Position numbers and translations under genes: made by a program. The notes under the pieces are model-generated. The model was given only the letters and a program-made list of their open reading frames with translations. It was not told the DNA's origin and ran no database searches. From assembly GCA_016795105.1 (NCBI GenBank), contig JAEUIH010000054.1, positions 1 through 50,939 on the forward strand: DNA of 50,939 bases, written 5' to 3'. Positions 25,801 through 33,428 of this stretch are shown here, one piece after another. Each line of letters begins with the position of its first letter. Position 1 is the first letter of the stretch. The DNA is from Planctomyces sp. (lineage in GTDB: Bacteria; Planctomycetota; Planctomycetia; Planctomycetales; Planctomycetaceae).

Positions 25801-28134
25801 CACTTCGGATTCACGATCGATACGGACTGTGAACCCGGTCTTCCAAAGTTCGTCTTCACTCAACAGGCTGTCATCACCGGTGAGACCTTCGTAATCGAAC
25901 GTCAGCATCCCGCAGTCTTCAAGGTTTGGCGCTGTGACTCGCCAGCCACGCTGCAGGTCGCGATACAGATAGTAGTCGATCACACGCCGCAACGCTTCTT
26001 TCGTCGCGTTTCGGGCAGGACCACGCACGTCCGAATCGGCCGCATACTCATCGAACTCAAGCGACAGGGCTTCGAAGACGCTGCGAGACAAATCACCGTG
26101 AGATAGCCCGGCTTCCCCTTTTGCCGTTGCCGCTTTGTGCAGTGCCGAACGCAGCAGTGCGACCTGAGCGAAGTCATTGAAGTGCCCTGCCTGCAGTGAT
26201 GCGTCTTGTCGGTTGTCAGTGAAGCTGAGTAGCTTTCTCGCCTCAGCCTTCAGGCTTGAATTGCTCTGCAATTCGATCAATGCCCGCACTGCGAGAATCG
26301 TCGTCGCCGTACTGCGGCTGTCGACTCCGAGTGTCGCCAGCTTTTGTCGTTCTGAGCGTTGCAGTCGCGTATATGCCACGCCGCAGTGTGGATGCAGGCA
26401 GAACAGAAAATTGTTGCGAATCAAGGCCGCTTCAATGCCATGACCTTCAGCGACCAGCATGCCCTGGGGATTGACGTGCACAATCTCTGGCAGATCTCGA
26501 CGCTGGTCAGGCCGAATACGTTCTGTTCCCTGAGCGGTCATTTCTTTCATGAACGATGGCAGTCGATCCAACACCGCCGGACCATCGCCTGCCGGCCATG
26601 GATGTTCTTTTGATACGAAGAGATATGCATCAACGGATTTTTCGTCGTCGGCATCTCGACGGTTTTCTCGTGGCGTCAGGCACTGACCGTCCTTCTCCCC
26701 CTTGAGCGTCACGCGATAGTACGCGGTTCCACAGTGACGGCAGAACGCCATGGGATAAAGCAGTTTTTCCGGCTCCTTCGGGTGTGCTACCTGCTTATGG
26801 ATACTGAGATATCGATCCGTCTCCGGCTCAATGGTCGCCCATACCGTGTCGCCTCGTGTGAAGAACTGATGCAAACGGAACGCAAAGATGGGAAACCTCG
26901 CGGATTCATTTCGCCGAAGATTTGATCCTTTCATCAGGAATTGCTGGATCACCGGCACGCAGGCCGCTGCATCGACCCCAGTAGCTGCAGCCAGTGATTG
27001 GGCGGCACTCTCTTTTCCCCTTAGCCGTTGCGGCGCTTGCCGAATCAACCGCCCGGTGGACTGTTCTGTTCGAACGCCGAATGTGCTTTCGATCCATGAA
27101 GCCAGCGGATGGTTCCGAAACTCTTCGTAGTCTTCAGGCGGGCTTTTGGAGTCCACTGTGCTTCGTATGGATTCCGCAAATGCAGCGTCAGTAAATTCAA
27201 TCTCCGGAGTGGAACGTTCGAGCGTTTCTCCAATGACCTGATCCGGCTCAATGGAGGTACCGAAGAGCGTAGACGCCACAGCGGCTACAGCTTTTTTTTG
27301 ATCGAGGGAGTTTCCTTCACTGGCCATCGTCGCAGATGTTCCGACGCAGATCATGTCGTGTCCACCGAACGCGAGTCGGCAACGACGAATGAGGAGGGCA
27401 ACGTCAGCCCCCTGCCGGCCGCGGTACGTATGGAGTTCGTCAAAGACCAGATAGCGAAGTCCCTGTGCGGCCCGGACGATCTCCCGATCTTCCGTTCGCG
27501 TCAGCAGCAGTTCAAGCATCATGTAATTGGTCAGCAGGATATCGGGAGGATTGCTGCGAATGGCCTCGCGTTCCTCTCCCTTCTCCTGGCCGGTATATCG
27601 AGCATAGCGAACCGGTGATTGGCCTTCGGGATAGCCTTTTTTCAGGAACTTCGCCAGTTCCTCATCCTGGCTGTTTGCCAACGCGTTCATGGGGTAAACG
27701 ACGATCGCCTGAACGCCTCGTCCCGTACCCCGGCGAAGGATGTGGTCGACGATCGGCACGATGTACGTCAGACTCTTTCCAGAGCCAGTTCCGCTGGTTA
27801 GAACATAGCTTTTGTTCTCTTTGGCTTTCCGGATGGCTTCCGCCTGATGCATGTGCAGCGTTAGTTGCTTGCCGGTGTGGTCTGTATCCGATTTGTCGGC
27901 GCGAAAAATGCGGCGGCATTCCGAATGCAGCAGCTTTTGGTCCACCAGCGAGTCGATCGTGCCGCCCGGAAGAAATGTCGGATTGAGCTGTAACAGTGGC
28001 TCCGGCCAAAGCTCCCCATCCTTAAGCGCCTCTTCGACCTTCGCGTTGATCCCAGGGTCCGAAATCTTGATGAAACTGCGTGTGTACCTTTCGTAGTCCT
28101 CGACGAGGCGATTTCGCAGATCAAACACGTCCAT
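22885..28134 (-). CDS. Giant DEAD/DEAH helicase with DUF1998 and C-terminal nuclease-like domain
   Basis: The 1749-residue protein has Walker A SGTGSGKS (114-121), DELH (232-235), SAT (267-269), then a second lobe with SPTMELGVDIS (1008-1018) and QRSGRAGR (1037-1044). A zinc-ribbon-like set follows (C1335, C1338, C1353, C1356), then a DUF1998 region with ESSEGGAG (1547-1554) and C1577, C1592, C1596, C1599, as in MrfA and DruE-type proteins. The last 110 residues resemble a Vsr/DUF559 endonuclease: E1640, PDFF (1683-1686), YIDG (1695-1698), H1701 and a closing GITVIRFHH strand. It is the first gene of the operon and overlaps the SNF2 gene by 4 bases. It may do the work of separate helicase, DUF1998 and nuclease subunits. 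The nuclease call is weaker than the helicase call. Confidence 0.85.
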   Translation of the reverse strand: MDVFDLRNRLVEDYERYTRSFIKISDPGINAKVEEALKDGELWPEPLLQLNPTFLPGGTIDSLVDQKLLHSECRRIFRADKSDTDHTGKQLTLHMHQAEAIRKAKENKSYVLTSGTGSGKSLTYIVPIVDHILRRGTGRGVQAIVVYPMNALANSQDEELAKFLKKGYPEGQSPVRYARYTGQEKGEEREAIRSNPPDILLTNYMMLELLLTRTEDREIVRAAQGLRYLVFDELHTYRGRQGADVALLIRRCRLAFGGHDMICVGTSATMASEGNSLDQKKAVAAVASTLFGTSIEPDQVIGETLERSTPEIEFTDAAFAESIRSTVDSKSPPEDYEEFRNHPLASWIESTFGVRTEQSTGRLIRQAPQRLRGKESAAQSLAAATGVDAAACVPVIQQFLMKGSNLRRNESARFPIFAFRLHQFFTRGDTVWATIEPETDRYLSIHKQVAHPKEPEKLLYPMAFCRHCGTAYYRVTLKGEKDGQCLTPRENRRDADDEKSVDAYLFVSKEHPWPAGDGPAVLDRLPSFMKEMTAQGTERIRPDQRRDLPEIVHVNPQGMLVAEGHGIEAALIRNNFLFCLHPHCGVAYTRLQRSERQKLATLGVDSRSTATTILAVRALIELQSNSSLKAEARKLLSFTDNRQDASLQAGHFNDFAQVALLRSALHKAATAKGEAGLSHGDLSRSVFEALSLEFDEYAADSDVRGPARNATKEALRRVIDYYLYRDLQRGWRVTAPNLEDCGMLTFDYEGLTGDDSLLSEDELWKTGFTVRIDRESEVMVETPPGLRACPQDVREEILRTLLDVLRRSLAIKVDSLDPQKHLDLVEQTNPRLLEGTVWYLEDTRELVRSQVAYPRAKQPKEQSGLFVSSFGSFGRYLKRMMLEHLAPGTKLSREDVDKAIQFLFMALRRYGILEQVRSGDIPGYQLNHDALRWIAGNGDIRPIDRTRLLESGEMPPEVNKYFVECYRNFIDLKCLLEAREHTAQVASEDREEREDRFRSADLPLLFCSPTMELGVDISQLNVVNLRNVPPTPANYAQRSGRAGRGGQPALVYTYCAGQSPHDQYYFRQPRHMVAGSVAAPRIDLRNRDLVRSHIHAIWMEVVKPDLGKTLMSVLEIRREEGKIHLPVKDSLREALVNPAHRARALEKANDLVATIADHLATAGWFHSNWTREVLEQIERSFDRACERWREMYRAAVRQRELHHKIILDHSRPEPERKHSSRLRSQAETQIRLLTEAEGIYEGDFYSYRYFAAEGFLPGYNFPRLPISAFVPARRRRKGRDEYVSRPRFLAISEFGPRALVYHEGARYRVYKVNLDFGSEDIEETHSLVTTTIKRCLKCGYGHLEVGTNLSEVCERCGTALEGLAIVENLVQLQNCSLKLAQRITCDEEERQRFGYRLVTSYRFPEIGGKLDRKDAEVYVDGNLAMKLSYADATDLYRINLGWATQKPNENSGFWLDLERGYWGRNQADEDDQEDASAGRQMRVVPFVNDTKNALVIRFEPVRSLPEMASLQAAFKEAILKHFQLEPRELTSEPLPSPKERNEILFYESSEGGAGVLRQLAEDPSVIPAIARRALAVCHFDPETLEDLKADACGKACYECLLDYFNQPDHQQLDRFLIRDILAELARSECRPAGGMGSRGERMVELRRRCDSQLEKRWLDMIDRYMFRPPSDAQYLVDYCMTRPDFFYRDFNTAIYIDGPVHDQPDTIRADEQISENLIANGITVIRFHHAADWMSIFRQHPDIFGVPQA

Positions 28135-28184
28135 AGGTCAAGACTCGTTTCAGGTGACATCGCGGGAGTTGTCGGCCGTTTCTG

Positions 28185-28238
28185 AGTAAACCCGCAAGTC
28201 ACGCAGGGACGAACCTCTGCATCACTTGCCTGTTTACT
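28185..28238. promoter_or_regulatory. Large imperfect inverted repeat, probable operator of the XRE regulator
   Basis: The divergent gap between the giant helicase and the XRE gene holds AGTAAACCCGCAAGT (28185-28199) and ACTTGCCTGTTTACT (28224-28238), which match as an inverted repeat at 13 of 15 positions. The symmetry continues inward through GCAG on the left and CTGC on the right, so the arms span about 22 bases around a centre near 28211. This is the size and shape of a dimeric or tetrameric HTH operator, placed where a regulator could control both its own gene and the defence operon. Binding is inferred, not shown. Confidence 0.65.
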
Positions 28239-28291
28239 GCAAACAGCTTACGATGGCTCCCCTAGGGACGCAACCGGACCGGGGAATTGTG

Positions 28292-28630
28292 ATGAAGTTC
28301 GGCGAGAAAATCCGAGAGTTTCGAAAATCCCGAAATCTCACCCAGAAAGAGTTGGGAGATTTGGTGGGCGTCGGCTTCGCCTACGTCAGCAAGGTCGAGA
28401 ACGAGCGCCTGGATTTTGGCGACTACCCATCGGAAGAACTGATACGAAAGCTCGCCGCCGCTCTTTCCGCAGATGAGGACGAACTCATGCTCTTGGCGAA
28501 GAAGATCCCTGAGCACATTCGCCAACGCGTCTTCGAACGGCCAGATGCCTTCCGCAAGTTTGCTGATCTTGGCGACGCTGATCTTGATCGGGTGCTGGAG
28601 GAACTGGAAGAGAGACGCCGGAAAAGATGA
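28292..28630 (+). CDS. XRE-family HTH transcriptional regulator
   Basis: I chose the ATG at 28292, giving 112 residues. An upstream TTG at 28226 lies inside the inverted repeat and adds a sequence with no family look. Residues about 1-65 form a Cro/C1-type helix-turn-helix (IREFRKSRNLTQKELGDLVG, then VGFAYVSKVENERLDFGDYP). The C-terminal 40 residues are helical and may dimerise. It is divergent from the defence operon, 157 bases from its first start, with the inverted repeat in between, so autoregulation and repression of the operon are likely. Downstream on the same strand, 46 bases away, is a small unknown gene. Confidence 0.9.
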   Translation: MKFGEKIREFRKSRNLTQKELGDLVGVGFAYVSKVENERLDFGDYPSEELIRKLAAALSADEDELMLLAKKIPEHIRQRVFERPDAFRKFADLGDADLDRVLEELEERRRKR

Positions 28631-28676
28631 TTGTGTCTTCACAATGCAGTAGAGAAATCGAAAGGCAAACGATTAC

Positions 28677-28979
28677 ATGACTGAACCACGAAGGCTGCGA
28701 CTTGGCACCGATGGCCCATCGCCCACTATCTACGAAGAAGAAACTCGCATAGCCGTACTTCAGGCCACGGTGCCGCACTATTTGCCTGGCTTCGATTCTG
28801 CAATCGAAAAGGCGATCGCTGACGCGCGAGGCGGGTCTCCAGTACTCATTTTGCACCAAGACGCATTTGCTGCTGGCTACGATGACGATGAATACACGTT
28901 GCTTGGAATGGCGATCAAGTACGCTGGGCTGCGCGGAGTGACCGTCCAGGTCATGGGTAAGAATGGCGCAATTTTCTGA
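28677..28979 (+). CDS. Small hypothetical protein downstream of XRE regulator
   Basis: This is a 100-residue protein with no signal peptide or membrane helix. The middle suggests alternating helices and strands (VLILHQDAFAAGYDDDEY, then a GVTVQVMGKNGAIF ending), compatible with a small alpha/beta fold. I do not recognise a family. It follows the XRE gene by 46 bases and is probably co-transcribed with it. An inverted pair, GGCTGAAA at 28981 and TTTCAGCC at about 29030, flanks its 3' region but has no T-run, so a terminator is not certain. Confidence 0.5.
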   Translation: MTEPRRLRLGTDGPSPTIYEEETRIAVLQATVPHYLPGFDSAIEKAIADARGGSPVLILHQDAFAAGYDDDEYTLLGMAIKYAGLRGVTVQVMGKNGAIF

Positions 28980-29325
28980 CGGCTGAAATTGGTAACATCA
29001 CACGAAGGCCTTTGGGCACGTTGCTGCAGTTTCAGCCCAAGCCAAGGGAAACACATCCTACGCAGCCCACCCGAAGTATGCGATCATCGAGACGATGTAC
29101 TTTCAGTATCACCTTTACGACGTGGCGGGAGTCGATATTGATCCACAACTTCTGAGTTCCCCAAGAAAATGGGTGTCCCTTACACCTTTTCCGCATTTGA
29201 GATTCTGCCGAAGTCGAATTCGTATCGACGCTCCGACAAGTTGTAGTTTGACAGTGTGAGCCCATGAGATTCAGTACCAGATTGCTACGAAGTATCGTAT
29301 CATCTTGGCCTAAGGGAGGCCGAGA
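28980..29325. other. Intergenic region with a possible gene remnant
   Basis: This 346-base gap has no gene with a convincing start. A plus-strand frame without a start codon, about 28996-29259, contains protein-like stretches such as SYAAHPKYAIIETMYFQYHL followed by YDVAGVDIDP, then loses coherence before a TGA at 29257-29259. It may be the decayed end of a former gene. The last bases contain a strong GGGAGG ribosome site for the SIR2 gene. An antisense frame over the same bases has no family features. Confidence 0.3.
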
Positions 29326-31809
29326 ATGGCGATCGATTGGATGAATGTTGATTTTCAATTCCTAAAGAACCGATTGTTGAGTGGCCGAGTCGCACTCTTT
29401 GCAGGAGCGGGATTCTCATTCGACGCGAAGAATTCAAGTGGCAATCGGCCGCCTCTCGGCGACGGACTCGCGGAAGAACTCTGCAAGCACGCCGGAATGC
29501 CATATTCTGGCGAGCCACTCTCGGTTGTTTACGAAGCAGTGGAGCCGCGTTTGGGTTCCAACAACCTCTGGCGACTACTGGAAGAACTCTATTCCATTGA
29601 GTCGATTGCAGACTGGTACTCAATTGTACGGGCAGTCACATGGCATCGCATCTACACGCTCAATATTGACTCATTGTTTCCGGTCTTGTTCCGGACACCG
29701 GCGAATCAGAAGCTGAAGCAGATTGTGAATCCGTCGCCCTACGAGGAACGAGATCCCCTTTTTGGTTCGGTACAGTGCATTCACTTGCACGGCTCAGTTC
29801 TTCACAGGGCAAATGGGCTTGTTTTCACTCTGCCAGATTTTGCCCGCACAACAGGTACTCCTAATCCTTGGTATCAGGTTCTAGCAGACGATATCTATAA
29901 CCAATCAATACTCTTTGTGGGAACCAAACTCGAGGAATCGGTCTTTCATCACTACGTACATCTCCGTGAACCAAAAACTGGAGGCATTTCCGAAACACGG
30001 CCCAAGTCGTTTTTGGTTTGCCCGGGAATTGGTCCTGTGCGAACAAACGCACTGGAATCACGCAATATTGTCGCTATTGATTGTACGGCAGAAGATTTCT
30101 TTCGTCAGTTGGAATCACAGGTCGGTTTACGTGAACTTTCAGTTGCGAACGTGCGAAGTCGCGTATTTCCACATGCTATATTTCGTAACGACTCGATGGA
30201 CCTGGACGATGCTGTCGCACGCAACTTTGATCTGATTCGCAGTGATAGTCTGCCGTATCAAGTGAAGCCGAAGGCTGCCGAATTCTTCATGGGGTCGGAA
30301 CCCCACTGGTTCGATATCGCGGAACAGAGAGATGCGCCCCGAGAAATGGTCGCTAGGTCATTTGATGTACTTCTGGAATCGTCAGATCAGTTTCGGTGCT
30401 TTGTACTTCATGGCCCAGCCGGAAGTGGAAAGTCGACTTCAGCCATGCGACTTGCGACAAGTTTGGCGGATGGCGGCGAGGTTGTCTTCTATGCAAACCC
30501 AATTGACCGCCTCGATCTGGCACCGTTACTCCGACTCAACAAGACTTTTCAAGAGCAGTGCAAGCGGGCGTATGTGTTTATTGATGTCTTTTCTCGGCAT
30601 GTTGCGGCGCTCGAGACTGTCACGACCGAGCTCTTAGCGTCGTTTAACGTAACTCTGATTCTGATAGACCGTACTAACAGATACGTAAACAAAGGCAAAC
30701 CTATTACGGCATTGTCCCCAATTGAGATTCGGATGCCGGATTTATCCGAGGGGGACGTAAATGCTATTCTTGACAAGCTAAGAACGTTTGGTTTTTTGGG
30801 AGTGTTGCGAGAAAAGTCTCGAGCAGTTCAGGTCGCAGCATTCATGGAGCGAGCAGAGAAGCAATTGTTGGTAGCCATGCGCGAGGCAACAAGTGGCAAA
30901 GGCTTTGACGTTATACTTCGCACAGAGTTCTCAGAACTCGACCCACAGGCAAAACTGGCTTACACGATTGCCTGTATTGCCGTCGCACATGGTGCTCCAG
31001 GAGTCTATAAGCGACATTTGATGCCGTGTTTGGATCGGACCGCTTTCGCTAAGCATCTTGTAATCGAGGACTTGCTTCGCGGGGTCCTTGTGTCTGGAAA
31101 TGAACAAGGAACCCTCGTCAAACCTCGCCATGGTTTAATCGCGCAATGGGTGGCCAAGGAGATAGCACCGATGGGCATTAAAGTTGAGGCCACAGTCCGA
31201 TTCCTGCGGCAAATATCAGGCGAGATCATTCCGAACGAAATCAGGCGAAGATCACCGGCCTATCTGGCGTATCGAGGTATGGTCAACTCGGCTGGTATGC
31301 GAGAGACATTTGCCGACGATTTTGAAGCCATTCTCGGCGTCTATGATGAACTGACTCCGTTGTATGATCATGATTTTTTATTCTGGCTGCAGTATGGTAT
31401 GGCAAACCTTGATGCCGGTCGAATTGATGTCGCGGAAAACTATCTGAATCAATCTTTGGCAATTCGTCCGAACAATTACCAGACGCGACATCAACTTGGC
31501 TGCCTCTATCTGGTTGCTGCTCAAAGAGCTGAGAATCCTGTAGCTGTGGTCGCGAGGGCAGAGGAAGGGCGTCAGTTGTTGTTGGAGCAAATTCGATTGC
31601 ATGGTGACGAGAACTCCTATGGATATCATGCATATCTAACCCATGTTGGCCGGTGGTTCGCAAAAGCGCGGAATCAAATCTCTGACTCTCAATGGGACGA
31701 TCTGCTCGCAATTGCTCGCGAGGCGACTGCAAAGTACGGCAGAGATGAATTGATTCGAGAGGCTCGGAAGGAGATTGACCGGCAGTATATGCTTAGGGCC
31801 GTGAAATGA
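29326..31809 (+). CDS. SIR2-STAND-TPR protein, probable NAD+-depleting anti-phage effector
   Basis: The 827-residue protein has an N-terminal SIR2 domain (about 1-265) with GAGFSF (27-32), TLNID (111-115), HGS with the likely catalytic His155, and FVGTKLEE (198-205). A P-loop NTPase of STAND type follows, with GPAGSGKS (363-370) and the Walker B-like AYVFIDVF (415-422). The C-terminus (about 640-800) has TPR-like helices (DVAENYLNQSLAIRPNN). In related defence proteins the C-terminus senses a phage protein, the NTPase oligomerises and SIR2 destroys NAD+. A GGGAGG ribosome site lies 6-7 bases before the ATG. The base composition is visibly more AT-rich than the tail cassette, which fits horizontal transfer. 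The phage trigger is unknown. Confidence 0.85.
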   Translation: MAIDWMNVDFQFLKNRLLSGRVALFAGAGFSFDAKNSSGNRPPLGDGLAEELCKHAGMPYSGEPLSVVYEAVEPRLGSNNLWRLLEELYSIESIADWYSIVRAVTWHRIYTLNIDSLFPVLFRTPANQKLKQIVNPSPYEERDPLFGSVQCIHLHGSVLHRANGLVFTLPDFARTTGTPNPWYQVLADDIYNQSILFVGTKLEESVFHHYVHLREPKTGGISETRPKSFLVCPGIGPVRTNALESRNIVAIDCTAEDFFRQLESQVGLRELSVANVRSRVFPHAIFRNDSMDLDDAVARNFDLIRSDSLPYQVKPKAAEFFMGSEPHWFDIAEQRDAPREMVARSFDVLLESSDQFRCFVLHGPAGSGKSTSAMRLATSLADGGEVVFYANPIDRLDLAPLLRLNKTFQEQCKRAYVFIDVFSRHVAALETVTTELLASFNVTLILIDRTNRYVNKGKPITALSPIEIRMPDLSEGDVNAILDKLRTFGFLGVLREKSRAVQVAAFMERAEKQLLVAMREATSGKGFDVILRTEFSELDPQAKLAYTIACIAVAHGAPGVYKRHLMPCLDRTAFAKHLVIEDLLRGVLVSGNEQGTLVKPRHGLIAQWVAKEIAPMGIKVEATVRFLRQISGEIIPNEIRRRSPAYLAYRGMVNSAGMRETFADDFEAILGVYDELTPLYDHDFLFWLQYGMANLDAGRIDVAENYLNQSLAIRPNNYQTRHQLGCLYLVAAQRAENPVAVVARAEEGRQLLLEQIRLHGDENSYGYHAYLTHVGRWFAKARNQISDSQWDDLLAIAREATAKYGRDELIREARKEIDRQYMLRAVK

Positions 31810-32432
31810 CTCCTGCCAATACTCGGCAGATTGTCGGTCGCGACCAAGGTTGTTGGCGTTAGTTGTGTTTGTTCTAAGGATAACGTGAATGGGTTGGATG
31901 GTGTTTCGCGAGGAACGACGTGTGAGATCCGGTCAAGGAGTCGGCGAATCGTGTCGCCCGCTCGGCGGAAGTAGGCGTGGATCAGGCCGCCGAGTGTGGT
32001 GCTGGAAACGATGTCGCTCAATCGAACAATTACGGGCTCGTCAGAAGGAATTGCGAAATCCCGGAGTCGCCCCGGCTGTTTTTACGAGGCGGCCTCAGCA
32101 CAGAACGCAAATTTCTCCCGAAAGCTCGAAGCGGTCCCATTTGTGACGACATATTGCCTCGCTCATGCATTTCGCATTTTCCAATTGTCTCAAATCGTGT
32201 TCGAAGAGGGTTGGTTTCACACCGCTAGAAGCCCGTTGTCGAAACCATTTCGACAACGGGCTTTTTTCATGCGCCCCCGCTGAGAGCCCCCCGCAAAAGC
32301 CTCGCCCACCTGAGAACGCGTTTCGTCCCGCGTAGGCGAGTCTCTCCGAGACTCGCAACCTTCATGACCTGGAACTGGTCGCGCTTTCTGTAGCACAGAC
32401 CTCGCGTCTCTGAGAGACGCGGCTACAACGGC
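31810..32432. other. Intergenic region with hairpins and a terminator
   Basis: I see no gene in this stretch. It contains the terminator at 32229-32267 and two perfect hairpins: GCGAGTCTC/GAGACTCGC at 32336-32356 with a 3-base loop, and CGCGTCTC/GAGACGCG at 32403-32421 with a 3-base loop. The latter two resemble short palindromic filler elements that are common between planctomycete genes. Short frames present on both strands have no recognisable features. Confidence 0.5.
32229..32267 (+). terminator. Rho-independent terminator
   Basis: A perfect stem (GCCCGTTGTCGAAA at 32231-32244 with TTTCGACAACGGGC at 32248-32261) has a 3-base loop and is followed by a run of six T (32262-32267). The A residues before the stem pair with the first T residues and extend it to 16 base pairs. 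It lies about 420 bases after the SIR2-STAND-TPR stop and no gene intervenes, so it probably ends that transcript. The preceding A-run is too short for strong activity from the other strand. Confidence 0.8.
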
Positions 32433-32614
32433 TGACCCCCACTGGCTTCACTAAGCAGTTTCGGATTTTCCAAATCGCATTTTGGGGTTATGCGACCTTG
32501 CGGTTATGCCACGCACAGGACGCGCGTGTCTTCGTTCCGATCTGTCGACGAGATTAGGAAGGATTGGTATCGTTGATCAATCGATCCTGACATCTCCCGA
32601 ACAGGTCGTGAACC

Positions 32615-32794
32615 ATGAAGAAAAGTCGAATAGAACAGATTGTTGCCAGCTTGCCCGAGACGGTCGACGTCGATGACCTTATTGAGCGACTGCATCTACT
32701 CGATAAGATCGAGCAGGCCGAGAAGCAGTTGGCTCGCGGTGAGGGAGTCTCGCATGAAACGGCAAAACAGAGACTGAGCCAGTGGCTGCCATGA
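32615..32794 (+). CDS. Small antitoxin-like protein, copy 1
   Basis: This 59-residue, highly charged helical protein begins MKKSRIEQIVASLPETVDVD and ends with SHETAKQRLSQWLP. The layout (N-terminal helix, 'DxxDLIERLHLLDKIEQAEKQ' middle and 'GEGVSHETAKQRLSQWL' end) matches small addiction-module antitoxin-like proteins whose last segment is 'ISHEEAKQRLSKWL'. No RelE/ParE-type toxin follows directly; the next gene, 44 bases on, is of unknown function. A near copy lies 590 bases downstream. The antitoxin role is inferred from the family look only. Confidence 0.65.
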   Translation: MKKSRIEQIVASLPETVDVDDLIERLHLLDKIEQAEKQLARGEGVSHETAKQRLSQWLP

Positions 32795-32838
32795 GCCGTA
32801 GCACTCTGGTGCCTTCGAAGTTTTGAGGGTGGTATTCT

Positions 32839-33045
32839 GTGTCAGACGTTCAGCAGAGATACGACAAACTGATTGATGAGATGCCGATCCACGTCAAAGT
32901 GGCTCGGGCGGCAGAGATGTTTCAATGGTCCCGCGACTGGCTCATGCGTCAGGTTCTGGCAGAGAAAGGTCTGATGTCGGAAGAACGCCTTCGGCTGGAA
33001 ATCGCAATGAGGATGTACGGCCATGACCCCCACTGGCTTCACTAA
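32839..33045 (+). CDS. Small 'MSDVQ' protein, copy 1 (C-terminus altered by duplication)
   Basis: The GTG start at 32839 gives 68 residues. Residues 1-60 form a helical domain (YDKLIDEMPIHVKVARAAEM, then FQWSRDWLMRQVLAEKG and EERLRLEIAMRMYG). The last residues (HDPHWLH) come from the beginning of the second duplication unit, so this copy has lost the tail found in copy 2. The family is not recognised. It lies 44 bases after the antitoxin-like gene and may form a small two-gene module with it. Confidence 0.55.
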   Translation: MSDVQQRYDKLIDEMPIHVKVARAAEMFQWSRDWLMRQVLAEKGLMSEERLRLEIAMRMYGHDPHWLH

Positions 33046-33204
33046 GCAGTTTCGGATTTTCCAAATCGCGTTTTGGGGTTATGCGACCTTGCGGCTATGG
33101 CGCGCACAATACACATGTGTCTTCGTTCCGATCGTCGATGAGATTGGGATGGATTGGTATCGTTGATCAATCGATCCTGACATCTCTTGAACAGGTCGTG
33201 AACC

Positions 33205-33384
33205 ATGAGAAAAAGTCGAATAGAAGAGATTGTTGCCAGCTTGCCCGAGAAGGTCGACGTCTATCACTTTATTGAGCGACTGCATCTAATCGATAAGATC
33301 GAGCAGGCCGAGCAGCAGATAGATCGCGGTGAGGGAGTTTCGCATGAAACGGCAAAACAGAAACGGAGCCAATGGCAGCCATGA
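33205..33384 (+). CDS. Small antitoxin-like protein, copy 2
   Basis: This second copy is also 59 residues long and starts MRKSRIEEIVASLPEKVDVY. It keeps the GEGVSHETAKQ segment but has changes such as Q-K-R-S-Q-W-Q-P at the end instead of Q-R-L-S-Q-W-L-P, which removes a conserved Leu pair. This copy may be drifting. It is followed at 45 bases by copy 2 of the 'MSDVQ' gene, as in the first unit. Confidence 0.6.
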   Translation: MRKSRIEEIVASLPEKVDVYHFIERLHLIDKIEQAEQQIDRGEGVSHETAKQKRSQWQP

Positions 33385-33428
33385 GCCATATCACTCCGTT
33401 GTTTTCGAAGTCTTGAGCGTGGAATTCT

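Noticed and set aside
28226-28291. TTG start extending the XRE regulator
   Set aside because: It lies within the inverted repeat and adds residues without helix-turn-helix similarity; the ATG at 28292 fits the family length.
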